DNA of 17,749 nucleotides from positions 1-17,749 of the forward strand of contig JADFGI010000011.1 of assembly GCA_022567815.1 (NCBI GenBank). The letters are read 5' to 3'. The notes beneath the pieces were generated by a model, which saw only the letters and a program-made list of their open reading frames with translations, was not told the origin of the DNA and searched no databases. Shown piece after piece: positions 5,857 to 13,633 of this stretch. A program made the translations under genes and the position numbers. This DNA comes from Nitrospinota bacterium (GTDB lineage: Bacteria; Nitrospinota; Nitrospinia; Nitrospinales; VA-1). Numbering within the stretch: position 1 is the stretch's first letter; the number at the start of each line of letters is the position of its first letter.

Positions 5857-7791
5857 ATGTTTACAAACCGCATATTTTTACACGTCGTATTTATTTTTCT
5901 TCTATCTTTATGCTTTGGTAGTTTTTTAATATATTTGTTGGAAACCAAACGGGAGTTTGAATCCCGGGCAATAGCAACCCTCATTGCTACCTCACATGCA
6001 AAATCCCTTGAAAAACAACTTTCCCGTTCCCTATCAGCAACCTATGCTCTCGCTGCTATCCTAAAACAAAATAAATCGATCCCAAACTTTGATGTTTTGG
6101 CCCAGGATTTAATCGATCGATATGGCGGAATCACCAATCTGCAATTGGCCCCAAAAGCTATTGTCAGCCAAATCTTCCCATTAGAAGGACACCAACGAGC
6201 CATAGGACATGATCTAAATAAAAATCCCTACGCAATTGCCGCCATTAAAACCAAACAATTAACATTAGAAGGTCCAATTGAGTTAATACAAGGAGGAATC
6301 GCAGTACTGGGAAGATATCCGGTATTTCTACCAAATGCAAAAACGGGTGAGGATGAATTTTGGGGATTTACCACCGCCTTGATTGAATTATCCAAATTAC
6401 TCGAAGCAGTGGATATTCACGGATTGATATCCAAGAATTACCATTTCGATTTATCGCGAGTTGATTCTGAGACCGGCGAATATATAGCCTTTTCCAAATC
6501 CAGAAACAGTATTTTGGAAAACCCGGTATCTGTTGAAATCCAAATTCCCAATGGTAAATGGGTGTTGTCGATTGTTCCTAAGGCAGGGTGGCATTCATAC
6601 TATTATCTTACATTAGAGAGATTATTGGTCCTTATTGCTTGCGGGGCATTATCATTTTTGGGCTATAGACACTTCTGTAAAACAAATGAGTTGCAAATCC
6701 AAAAAAACGAGTATGAGATTATTTTCAACTCTGCACCAACGCTCATTATTTATAAAGATGATCAGAACAATATCTTGCGCGTAAATAAGGCAGTTGCAGA
6801 TTTTCTCGGTTTAAAGCCCAGCCAGATAGAAGGAAGAAATTCCAAAGAGTTTTATCCTGATCATTATGAAAAGTATTATTCCGATGATTTAGAGGTTTTT
6901 AACTCTGGCAAACCTAAATTGAATATTATTCATCCATATCGATTAAAGTCCGGGAAAAAGGGATGGGTTCAAACGGACAAGGTTCCCTATTATAATAAAA
7001 TTAGAGATATTCATGGCATCCTTGTATTCGCCATCGACATTACCAGGCAAAGGGAGGCGGAAATTAAGATACTTGAATATTCAACCAAATTGGAAGGTGC
7101 TAATAAGGAACTTGAAGAATTTGCCTCGATTGCTTCGCATGATTTACAAGAACCATTGCGAAAAATAATATCCTTTGGAGATCTTTTAAAAACTAGAATT
7201 CCAGCAACCGATGAGAAGGCGCATAATTATTTAAATCGAATGCAAAATTCTGCATTGCGAATGAGGAATTTAGTAGAGGACCTTCTTCAATATACCAGAG
7301 TGAATAGTAAGCCGAGAGCCTTTGAGTCGCTGGACCTTAATAAAGTGGTGAAAAACGTATTGAATGATTTAGAGGCACGAATTGGCGAAACGCAAGGGGT
7401 AGTAAATATAAAGGATTTACCGGTCGTTGAAGGAGATCCAATCCAAATGTATCAGTTATTTCTCAATCTAATTGCAAACGCCTTGAAGTTTCATAGAGAA
7501 GGAATCCCCCCCGTCGTTAATCTGGACAGTGCTAAAATAGAAAATGGATTTTGGGAGATCTCTGTTGAAGATAACGGTATTGGAATCGAAGAAGAGTATG
7601 TGGATAAAATTTTCAAACCATTTGAACGCTTGCATGGAAAAACCACTTATGAGGGCACGGGCATTGGATTAACTATTTGTAATAAAATCGTGTCCCGTCA
7701 TGGTGGCAAAATTACTGTAAAAAGACAATCCACTAATGGGGTAACCTTCTATATCACCTTGCCTGAAAAGCAGAGTAACGGCAAAGCCTGA
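5857..7791 (+). CDS. Sensor histidine kinase: CHASE-like sensor, PAS, HisKA, HATPase (644 aa)
   Basis: Membrane-bound two-component kinase. TM1 is at about residues 7-28. A periplasmic domain resembling CHASE (LIATSHAKSLEKQLSRSL; GPIELIQGGIAVLGRYPVF) is followed by TM2 at about 248-268. A PAS domain spans about 285-400 (IIFNSAPTLIIYKDDQNNIL to VFAIDITRQREAE). A HisKA dimerisation helix carries phospho-acceptor His428 (ASHDLQEPLRK). The ATP-binding domain has Asn541 in LNLIANALKFH, the DNGIGI box at 572 and GTGIGL at 600. The HDLQEPLRK type is common in phytochrome-like and CHASE kinases. No receiver domain is fused and no response regulator gene is adjacent, so it is an orphan kinase whose partner lies elsewhere. 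Start is ATG at 5857, without an obvious Shine-Dalgarno. Confidence 0.95.
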   Translation: MFTNRIFLHVVFIFLLSLCFGSFLIYLLETKREFESRAIATLIATSHAKSLEKQLSRSLSATYALAAILKQNKSIPNFDVLAQDLIDRYGGITNLQLAPKAIVSQIFPLEGHQRAIGHDLNKNPYAIAAIKTKQLTLEGPIELIQGGIAVLGRYPVFLPNAKTGEDEFWGFTTALIELSKLLEAVDIHGLISKNYHFDLSRVDSETGEYIAFSKSRNSILENPVSVEIQIPNGKWVLSIVPKAGWHSYYYLTLERLLVLIACGALSFLGYRHFCKTNELQIQKNEYEIIFNSAPTLIIYKDDQNNILRVNKAVADFLGLKPSQIEGRNSKEFYPDHYEKYYSDDLEVFNSGKPKLNIIHPYRLKSGKKGWVQTDKVPYYNKIRDIHGILVFAIDITRQREAEIKILEYSTKLEGANKELEEFASIASHDLQEPLRKIISFGDLLKTRIPATDEKAHNYLNRMQNSALRMRNLVEDLLQYTRVNSKPRAFESLDLNKVVKNVLNDLEARIGETQGVVNIKDLPVVEGDPIQMYQLFLNLIANALKFHREGIPPVVNLDSAKIENGFWEISVEDNGIGIEEEYVDKIFKPFERLHGKTTYEGTGIGLTICNKIVSRHGGKITVKRQSTNGVTFYITLPEKQSNGKA

Positions 7792-7829
7792 TTATTCGAG
7801 TCTATCTTAATATTTCTGTATATGGCTAT

Positions 7830-8387
7830 TTAGATAATTTTCTTTAGCGCCTCGAAAGCCCTTTTCCTGTGGGAAATTAAATTTTTCTCCTGGGCGGTCA
7901 TTTCAGCATAAGTCCGGTCATGCCCATCGGGAATGAAAAGCGTGTCCCAGCCGAAACCATTGCTTCCCCGTAAGCGGTCAGCCACCCTGCCCTGCACCAT
8001 TCCCTTTGCGGTCTTGATATCCTTTCCATCGTGATAACCGACGTAACACAGTGCAATGGCTTCCCGATTGTCGAACGGCTCGAGCATTTTCAAAAGTCCA
8101 TCGCATCCCACAGTGGATTCGAACCATTTGACCAAGGCTCCCGGAAGTCCATTCCAGGCGGAAAACACCAGGCCCGAATCTTCCACCAGAACGGGGGCGT
8201 TCACCGCCCGGTACGCTTGCCGGGTTTTATCCTGGATAATTTCCGCAAGGTCATGGGTCTGGATTTCCTGCAATTGCGGCAAATTCACTTGCTCCAAAGC
8301 CACGCCGAGGATTTCCCCGGCCTCGCGGACTTTATTGGGGTTGCCAGTAACGAATTTGATGTTATTAAATACAGCGTGAGAATTCAT
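7830..8387 (-). CDS. rdgB: RdgB/HAM1-type non-canonical purine NTP pyrophosphatase (185 aa)
   Basis: It hydrolyses dITP, ITP and XTP to the monophosphates plus pyrophosphate and so keeps deaminated purines out of nucleic acids; cytoplasmic. Family motifs are in order: FVTGNPNKVREA (residues 12-23), LVEDSGL (67-73), NGLPGALVKWF, GFGWDTLFIPDG, and the C-terminal SHRKRAFEAL. Length matches the family. I chose ATG at 8387 (MNSHAVFNNIKF), which has GAAGG five bases upstream; the in-frame TTG at 8399 has no such support. It is convergent with the histidine kinase (38-base gap, no clear terminator between) and preceded by repeat cluster R3. The form with VEDSGL and a short N-terminus is closer to archaeal and eukaryotic ITPases than to E. 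coli RdgB. Confidence 0.95.
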   Translation of the reverse strand: MNSHAVFNNIKFVTGNPNKVREAGEILGVALEQVNLPQLQEIQTHDLAEIIQDKTRQAYRAVNAPVLVEDSGLVFSAWNGLPGALVKWFESTVGCDGLLKMLEPFDNREAIALCYVGYHDGKDIKTAKGMVQGRVADRLRGSNGFGWDTLFIPDGHDRTYAEMTAQEKNLISHRKRAFEALKKII

Positions 8388-8483
8388 TTTGGCCTTCAAC
8401 CATTTGAAGATTCCTGTCTATCCCACTTGACGGCAAGTCTTGCGCCGCCTGCACGACTGTGCTATAAATCTAAACCTTTAAAC

Positions 8484-8690
8484 CAATGAACGACCCCGCC
8501 GCAAAGGAACAGAGTATCCGACAAAGGTTTTCCTTATAAAAGCCGTGGCCAGCGTGACGCTGGACCCGAATGGCAAATACTTTCTTTGCTAACTAAGGGT
8601 CTCGGGACCCGTGAGCGAAGCAAACGTCTGCCTCGCATCTCCTCCCCGCGTTGCGGGGCGGGGTATAAAGCCCACTGGTGGGAATCAATA
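8484..8690 (+). repeat. Palindromic repeat cluster, copy R3 (expanded form)
   Basis: It starts with block A CAATGAACGACCCCGCCGC, then GTATCCGACAAAGG and AAAAGCC as in R2, and ends with ACCCACTGGTGGGAATCA preceded by C rather than A. Between them an extra segment holds CCAGCGTGACGCTGG (8549-8563) plus about 30 bases similar to 240-269, a GGGTC/GACCC hairpin (8597-8610), a linker GTGAGCGAAGCAAACGTC, and the minus-strand stem block CCCCGCAACGCGGGGAGGA (8639-8657), identical over 19 bases to 9536-9554. The end of this repeat lies about 20 bases upstream of the lipoprotein gene start. Confidence 0.85.
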
Positions 8691-8710
8691 AATTATGGCT
8701 CGGCGATTTC

Positions 8711-9502
8711 ATGATGAAGTTTAACATCCACTCATTGTTTTTTTCATTTTTCCTGCTGATTTTTATTACTTCCTGCTCCCAATTCTTTGAAACCACGGAG
8801 GACGTTCAAGCAAGAAAGGCTTTGACGGATCTCATGGAGATTCAGGAAGCCTTCCATGCGGAAAATAAACGCTACGCCCGCAGCCTCGTTGAAATTGAAA
8901 AGTATCATTTAAAATACCACAGCGGCATTGTATATATGGAAATTCAATCCGCTGGCGAGGACCATTACCGCGCCATTTCACTCCCCGCCGAATCCAAAAC
9001 CGCCCGCGTTTTTGCATATGATACGGATAAGGGAGGGTATTATGAAATGGAGGAACTGGAAGTCTCGCAATATGTTTTGGGGGCTTTGAACCATATCCGG
9101 CTTGAGCAAAAGAATAAAAGGATCAGCGATTTCTCCTTCTTTTGTCTTCTCGTAATCATATTTCTCCTGGGAACCCGTTTCCACCGCCGGCATAAAGAGA
9201 CAGAAAACCGCCTGGCTTTCGTGGCGTTTTACCTGAGTTTACTCCCGCTTGCCTGGTCTTTTTCGGTTCTCAACTATTTGGATTCCAATATCGTTTTCAA
9301 CCAGTCCTTAACAGAAATATCAGGGGCGGCAATGGTTATTGCAGTTTTGGGCATTTTGATAAACGCGTGGTGGGTCAAGAACAAATCAGCCCTGGAAACG
9401 CCCTCTTCCCTATGGAGTCTTTTTGGAATGACTCTGATTATCTCTTTTTTCAGCGGCGGGATTATGATTTATACATTCATGGAGTATTATCTCAAGGCAT
9501 GA
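8711..9502 (+). CDS. Lipoprotein with pilin-like domain and four transmembrane helices (264 aa)
   Basis: The N-terminus MMKFNIHSLFFSFFLLIFIT then SC fits a lipoprotein signal peptide with lipobox ITSC (Cys22 would be lipidated). Residues about 30-115 (ARKALTDLMEIQEAFHAENK, then RYARSLVEIEKY and a Gly/Tyr beta region) resemble the C-terminal part of type IV pilin-like proteins. They are followed by four hydrophobic segments at about 138-156, 170-190, 203-224 and 234-256. I do not recognise the full architecture. The frame extends upstream to GTG 8678, but that start lies inside repeat R3, so ATG 8711 or 8714 is more likely; the ribosome-binding site is weak. The stop codon is at the edge of repeat cluster R4. 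Function unknown. Confidence 0.75.
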   Translation: MMKFNIHSLFFSFFLLIFITSCSQFFETTEDVQARKALTDLMEIQEAFHAENKRYARSLVEIEKYHLKYHSGIVYMEIQSAGEDHYRAISLPAESKTARVFAYDTDKGGYYEMEELEVSQYVLGALNHIRLEQKNKRISDFSFFCLLVIIFLLGTRFHRRHKETENRLAFVAFYLSLLPLAWSFSVLNYLDSNIVFNQSLTEISGAAMVIAVLGILINAWWVKNKSALETPSSLWSLFGMTLIISFFSGGIMIYTFMEYYLKA

Positions 9503-9684
9503 CCCCACCGCATGGGGAGGACCCCGTCACGCTGGCCCCGCAACGCGGGGAGGAAAAGCCTGCTACGCAGGAGGGCTGACGCTCACTTTGTTCACGAGCC
9601 CTAAAAAGCCATACATCCATCGCCCGTCAATAATGGGTCCAGCGTCACGCTGGCCAACCCACAGGCTGGCGACGAGGTCGTTCA
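9499..9684 (+). repeat. Palindromic repeat cluster, copy R4
   Basis: It fills the gap between two convergent genes. It holds two GGGGAGGA-type stems: CCCC...GGGG at 9503-9517 and CCCCGC-AAC-GCGGGG at 9536-9550. Then come GGGCTGACG and CACGAGCCC (9573-9601), the linker 9602-9640 shared with R1, the palindrome CCAGCGTCACGCTGG (9639-9653), and a reversed stub of block A (9671-9684). It lacks the roughly 50-base middle part found in R1 (21-71). The palindromes may serve as a two-way terminator, but no T-runs follow. Confidence 0.85.
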
Positions 9685-10554
9685 CATCAGGTGGACTTTC
9701 ACGATATGGTCCGGGGAGGACGCTGAACCAGCTTTAGCCTGATATTTGAGGACGAATGTTTGCCCGTCCTTTGTGCCCCGTGGAAGAACGAATTTTATCG
9801 GACCCTGAACGGAGTCCAGAGTCTGCACCTTGGAGGCCCTTATTTTTTCACGCGAAACATGAAGTTCATAAAAAGACTTTGACCGCCCGGCGTCCAGTTG
9901 TTCGGGCTGGATCACCTGAATATTTAATACGAGGTCGCCGCGCTTTTTTCCGAAAAAACTGGATTCGCCTTTTTCCGGAATGCGCAGTGACATTCGATTC
10001 CAGTCGCCGGATGGTATTTTTACCTGGAAGGTTTCTTTTCTATTGCGCAAACGAATGATGCCGCCGTTCGCCGCCGTTTGGGGAACAATCCGGATATTTT
10101 TTTGCCTGTCCAGCAGAAAGATTTTCCGTTCGAATTTATTTAAGCTGACTTGAAGACTTTGCAGCCAACCATTCCACCCGCTCTTTTTTTCTTTATCGGC
10201 GCCAGGGGTTTCCAATATATTGGACTGGCGTTCTTTAATAGCCTCGGCTGAATGAAGAGATTCCTCTACATGCATTGAAGATGACCGGGGGCGCATCACA
10301 ATAATGGAGGGAACGCTTTGACGACGCTTCCTTTTAGGGTTTTTATAATGCGTTTCAAGAATCCTGAAAGCGCTGGTGAGTTCCTTGAACTTGTTTTCAC
10401 AGATAAGGTTGCGCGGATTGAGATCCGGATGGTATTTTTTGGCGAGCTGATGATAGGATTTTTTTACGTCCTCCCAGGTCACGCGGGGGGTCACATTTAA
10501 AATCATGAAGCATTGAGAAAGCTTCATTGTGGTAAGATGGTTCATCATTCTCAT
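9682..10554 (-). CDS. J-domain co-chaperone without zinc finger (290 aa)
   Basis: Residues about 13-70 form a J-domain with YHQLAKKYHPDLNP; the HPD triad at 42-44 stimulates DnaK ATPase. There is no Gly/Phe-rich region and no CXXCXGXG zinc finger, so it is not canonical DnaJ. A charged linker (about 72-130) leads to a C-terminal half (GGIIRLRNRKETFQVKIPSG; then RIPEKGESSFFGKKRGDLVL; later LPRGTKDGQTFVLKY) that matches the beta-sandwich substrate-binding domain of CbpA/DnaJ class proteins. ATG 10554 is used; ATG codons at 10548, 10545 and 10527 are alternatives. The stop codon TGA lies within the repeat block A stub of R4, and the protein ends abruptly at IVKVHLM, so the repeat may have set its end. 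Confidence 0.88.
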   Translation of the reverse strand: MRMMNHLTTMKLSQCFMILNVTPRVTWEDVKKSYHQLAKKYHPDLNPRNLICENKFKELTSAFRILETHYKNPKRKRRQSVPSIIVMRPRSSSMHVEESLHSAEAIKERQSNILETPGADKEKKSGWNGWLQSLQVSLNKFERKIFLLDRQKNIRIVPQTAANGGIIRLRNRKETFQVKIPSGDWNRMSLRIPEKGESSFFGKKRGDLVLNIQVIQPEQLDAGRSKSFYELHVSREKIRASKVQTLDSVQGPIKFVLPRGTKDGQTFVLKYQAKAGSASSPDHIVKVHLM

Positions 10555-10843
10555 CCGGGAAAAATGTTTAAAAATTTCCTTCTGCCATAAAACAAATAGT
10601 TCGATTATTGCTGGCTGTAAAGTTGCGGAAGAAAAATCAGCACGGAAATCCGTGAAAAAAACGGCGGAATTTTTTAATATTTAAAGGGTTAGGGCGGGCC
10701 GCGGATGCAAAGGAGGGGTGGGCATCAAGAAATATCAACTTGCCGCCTCCTCCAAAGCCGCAAAAGTTTTTAAAACCCGAATGGCCCCGCATAGGTAAAA
10801 TCATATTTCGTTTCGATACTACTCTTTTTATTGAAAAATTAAA
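10555..10843. other. Divergent promoter region between the J-protein gene and rlmN
   Basis: No gene is visible. A G-rich/C-rich imperfect hairpin may form between GGAGG (10712-10716) and CCTCC (10749-10753), with CAAG/CTTG nearer the loop. GATACT about 25 bases upstream of the rlmN start is a possible -10. Confidence in each is low. Confidence 0.35.
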
Positions 10844-11869
10844 ATGGAAAATTTTCTGGGAACATCAGAAAAAAAACTAAGAGAATATTTTACGCAGTGG
10901 GATGTCAAACCCTACCGCGTTTACCAAATATTCACCTGGGTTTATCATAAGGGAATCAGAAACTTTGATCTCATGACAAACCTGTCAAAATCCTTGCGTC
11001 AGCGGCTGAGCGAAACATTTTATTTTTCACTCCCCGGTCTTCGAGAAAAATTTTCATCCCAGGACGGGTCCGTCAAATACCTGTTTGAACTGCAAGATGG
11101 TTCGACCATCGAAAGCGTGTGGATGCCTTCCGGGGACAGAAAGACACTTTGCATATCGACGCAGGTAGGGTGCAGGCTCGCCTGCTCCTTTTGCCAAACG
11201 GGCACGCTTGGGTTGAAGCGAAATTTAACCGCCGGGGAAATCATCGGACAGATCATAAAAGTAAATGAAGAGTTTGCGCAAAAGGAGCGCATCACAAATG
11301 TCGTCATCATGGGAATGGGAGAACCTTTGGATAATTATCAGCCGCTGGTCGATGCGTTGCGCCTGATGGTGGCTCCGGAGGCCATGAAAATTTCCACCCG
11401 GAAAATCACTCTTTCAACATCGGGACTGGTCGATAAAATAAAAGATTTCCAGGAAGAAAATATTCATGTGAACCTGGCCATTTCCCTGAACGCCACCCTC
11501 GACGAGGTTCGGGATCAGATCATGCCCATCAATAAAAAATATCCGCTAGATGTTCTGTTGGACACATTAAGAGCCTATCCCCTGAAACCCAACCGCAAGC
11601 TCACTTTTGAATATGTCCTGCTCGCTGGAATCAATGACACGGATGACGATGCGATACGCCTGGCCCAGCTGTTGAAAGGGATCCCCAGCAAAATTAATTT
11701 GATTTCTTTCAACCCAATTGAAGCAAGTGATTACCATCCTCCTTCTGAGTCCAGGCTTCTGTCTTTTCAAAAGTATTTGATATCGCAAAATTATTCTGTT
11801 TTTATACGGAAAAACCGGGGGACGGATATTCTAGGCGCATGTGGACAACTCGCGGCCCAATCCTCATAG
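10844..11869 (+). CDS. rlmN: RlmN: dual-specificity rRNA/tRNA adenine-C2 methyltransferase (341 aa)
   Basis: Radical-SAM enzyme that methylates C2 of A2503 in 23S rRNA and, in studied bacteria, A37 of some tRNAs. The SAM/4Fe-4S motif is C110-RLA-C114-SF-C117, followed by QTGTLGLKRNLTAGEIIGQI. Further family motifs are NVVIMGMGEPLDNY, TLSTSGLVDKI, LAISLNA, KLTFEYVLLAGIND and, near the end, RKNRGTDILGACGQLA with Cys333, the residue that receives and transfers the methyl group. Length is typical. ATG 10844 is used; the ribosome-binding site is weak. It is the first gene of an apparent operon with the glycosyltransferase, which starts 35 bases after its stop. Confidence 0.97.
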   Translation: MENFLGTSEKKLREYFTQWDVKPYRVYQIFTWVYHKGIRNFDLMTNLSKSLRQRLSETFYFSLPGLREKFSSQDGSVKYLFELQDGSTIESVWMPSGDRKTLCISTQVGCRLACSFCQTGTLGLKRNLTAGEIIGQIIKVNEEFAQKERITNVVIMGMGEPLDNYQPLVDALRLMVAPEAMKISTRKITLSTSGLVDKIKDFQEENIHVNLAISLNATLDEVRDQIMPINKKYPLDVLLDTLRAYPLKPNRKLTFEYVLLAGINDTDDDAIRLAQLLKGIPSKINLISFNPIEASDYHPPSESRLLSFQKYLISQNYSVFIRKNRGTDILGACGQLAAQSS

Positions 11870-11904
11870 CGCGTTGCTCGTTAACCCATCAGCAGACAAA
11901 TTAT

Positions 11905-12639
11905 ATGACCCCATCGTCAACAAAAAACTCCCTCGACCTTTCCGTGGTGATCCCTATCTATAATGAAAGGGAAAGCCTGGTTCCGCTGGAAGAAAAGTTA
12001 AACGAAACCCTTTCCCAGCTGGACCTTGATTATGAAATCGTTCTGGTCGATGACGGAAGCCAGGATGGAAGCGGCGAGTTGATCGGTAAATTGCAGAACC
12101 ACAATCCGCATCTGCGATTGATTCGATTCGCGGAAAATTTTGGACAATCGGCAGCTTTTATGGCAGGCTTTCGGGCGGCTCGCGGCCGTATCATCATCAC
12201 GATGGATGCCGACCTGCAAAATGATCCGGCGGATATTCCTCTTCTTTTGGAAAAAATCGGGGAGTTCGATGTGGTCTGCGGCTGGCGGCATAAACGCAAT
12301 GACCCCTGGATCAAGAAAATTTCCTCCAAAATCGCCAACGCGGTTCGCAATAAATTGAACCATGAAACCATCACGGATACCGGGTGCTCCCTCAAAGCGT
12401 TTCGCCGGGAATGCTTTGACCCTATTATTTTATTTAACGGGATGCACCGGTTTTTCCCCACATTGATGAAAATGGAAGGGTTCACCGTCACCGAAGTCAA
12501 GGTCAGCCATCATTCCAGATTGCATGGCCAATCCAAATACAACATCCGCAACCGCCTATGGTCTTCCTGGAACGACCTCATGGGTGTCCGCTGGTTAAAA
12601 AAAAGGAGATTGAATTATCATGTTATTGAGGAGGAATAG
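11905..12639 (+). CDS. Family 2 glycosyltransferase, polyprenyl-phosphate sugar transferase type (244 aa)
   Basis: GT-A fold transferase. It opens LDLSVVIPIYNERESLVPLE, then EIVLVDDGSQDGSGELI, RFAENFGQSAAFMAGF, and MDADLQNDPADIP with D101-A-D103 as the DXD metal site. VVCGWRHKRNDPW and HSRLHGQSKYNIRN are typical of the dolichol/undecaprenyl-phosphate mannose or glucose transferase group. No C-terminal membrane helices are present, so it probably works with the membrane protein encoded next. I chose ATG 11905 (MTPSSTKNSLDLSV); the upstream ATG at 11839 lies inside rlmN. The stop codon is followed at once by the next start. Likely role: charging a lipid carrier with a sugar for envelope glycan or lipid A decoration; the sugar is unknown. 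Confidence 0.92.
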   Translation: MTPSSTKNSLDLSVVIPIYNERESLVPLEEKLNETLSQLDLDYEIVLVDDGSQDGSGELIGKLQNHNPHLRLIRFAENFGQSAAFMAGFRAARGRIIITMDADLQNDPADIPLLLEKIGEFDVVCGWRHKRNDPWIKKISSKIANAVRNKLNHETITDTGCSLKAFRRECFDPIILFNGMHRFFPTLMKMEGFTVTEVKVSHHSRLHGQSKYNIRNRLWSSWNDLMGVRWLKKRRLNYHVIEEE

Positions 12640-12930
12640 ATGACCTCAACTTATTGGTTGGTGATCGGTTTTGTAGGGCAAGCGCTTTTTGGTATGCGGT
12701 TTCTGATCCAATGGATAATTTCAGAAAAGCGCAGGGAAAGCGTCATTCCCCTGCCTTTCTGGTATTTTAGCATTGTCGGAAGTATAATATTGTTGTCCTA
12801 CGCTATACACAAACAGGACCCTGTATTTATTCTTGGACAAAGTTTGGGATCTATTATCTATATCCGCAATCTCATGCTGATTTCCCGCAAGAAAAAAGCT
12901 CTTGCAATCGGCAATCTCGAAAATGAATAA
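12640..12930 (+). CDS. LpxB N-terminal-domain-like small membrane protein (96 aa)
   Basis: Three hydrophobic helices with the signature FGMRFLIQWIISEKRRESVI, then PLPFWYFSIVGSIILLSYAI and DPVFILGQSLGSIIYIRNLM. This matches the lipid A biosynthesis N-terminal domain (LAB_N) family, which occurs fused to LpxB or alone beside family 2 glycosyltransferases. It has no catalytic glycosyltransferase part. ATG 12640 abuts the previous stop and has a strong GAGGAGG six to eight bases upstream, inside the preceding gene, so translation is coupled. The neighbour suggests a membrane partner in lipid-linked sugar transfer. Confidence 0.9.
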   Translation: MTSTYWLVIGFVGQALFGMRFLIQWIISEKRRESVIPLPFWYFSIVGSIILLSYAIHKQDPVFILGQSLGSIIYIRNLMLISRKKKALAIGNLENE

Positions 12931-13138
12931 GTGGAGCATTCGTCTTGTAGGCCTTATCAGTATGATATTAGGGGGCTTTCTTTTCGTCTATTCCGTGAAA
13001 TACATAACAGCGGAATGGCCACAAATATTCGTGGGCCTGCTTTCAATATTTTTTTCCGCCATGGGATTCGGCCTCCTGATAATGCCTCTGGATTTCATCG
13101 AAAAATCCGTGTCCGATAATGATTCCAGGTTAAAGTAA
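12923..13138 (+). CDS. Small two-helix membrane protein (71 aa)
   Basis: Two hydrophobic segments, SIRLVGLISMILGGFLFVYS and IFVGLLSIFFSAMGFGLLIM, are joined by a short Lys/Thr/Trp loop; the tail is charged. The ATG at 12923 overlaps the stop region of the LpxB-N-like gene by 8 bases (ATGAATAA), indicating translational coupling and membership in the rlmN-glycosyltransferase operon. An upstream in-frame ATG at 12902 would lie deeper in the previous gene. Family not recognised; perhaps an accessory subunit of the lipid-linked sugar machinery. Confidence 0.7.
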   Translation: MNKWSIRLVGLISMILGGFLFVYSVKYITAEWPQIFVGLLSIFFSAMGFGLLIMPLDFIEKSVSDNDSRLK

Positions 13139-13151
13139 ACTCGCTCCCGCG

Positions 13152-13345
13152 CCCGCGTGACGCTTGACCCAATATCAACGTGCTATGGATTTATGGCTGA
13201 TTGCATCCTGCATAATACTAAATTTCTATCCTGACATTTTTTTTGGCTGGTGTACCCCTGCGTGGCATGAAAGCTAATGAAGAGGATATCACAAGCGTAG
13301 CGAGCGGAGCTCTAAACTTTCCCCCTCGCGGGAGCGAGCGCAAGC
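13152..13345 (-). repeat. Palindromic repeat cluster, copy R5 (diverged, reversed)
   Basis: Read on the minus strand this repeats R1 in the same block order. 13154-13198 matches the CAGCGTCACGCTGG block plus the linker of R1 77-132. 13249-13307 matches R1 22-80, including GGCATGAA (13265-13272) and GATATCACAAG (13285-13295). About 50 bases with a T-run (13199-13248) are inserted between. The palindrome is degraded (GCGTGACGCTTG), so this is an older copy. A further CGCGGGAGCGAGCGCAAGCCC piece follows to about 13346. Confidence 0.75.
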
Positions 13346-13633
13346 CCTTCAAAATCCGCAAAATAACCATTTTCATTGGACTTGAATTTCCTTGACTTTG
13401 CAAAATCCCTATGATATTTCTCTACACTATTTTAAAATTCCGTGTTATTTTTTAGATATTTTAAGGTTCAATTTTTCAAGGAATTACCCCTCGTTATATT
13501 AAATGGTGAGGTTGCAACCAGGAAATATGGGTCTTTAAACGGATGGATTTCGCCAGTTTTTTAAACGTCTCTTGGGTGCAGTTTTTGGGTAACGCTTTAA
13601 ATCTTCCAACGTTTGGCAGTAAAGGGAGTTCTG
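13346..13633. other. Leader region of the bd-like/cytochrome c operon
   Basis: No gene. AT-rich. TTGACT (13392-13397) and TATGAT (13410-13415) are promoter-like but only 12 bases apart; TTGCAA (13398-13403) with TACACT (13423-13428) has 19 bases. Neither pair is convincing. If transcription starts near 13430, the untranslated leader would be about 200 bases, long enough for post-transcriptional control. The ribosome-binding site GGGAG (13623-13627 region) precedes ATG 13634. Confidence 0.4.

Noticed and set aside
8031..8489. 152-codon plus-strand ORF opposite rdgB
   Set aside because: Shadow of the clearly recognisable RdgB reading frame.
8678..8710. Upstream GTG start extending the lipoprotein
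   Set aside because: The extension is encoded by repeat R3 and would place a hydrophilic segment before the signal peptide.
9499..9684. CRISPR-like array
   Set aside because: The repeated blocks are of unequal length and spacing, palindromic, and without uniform spacers or cas genes.
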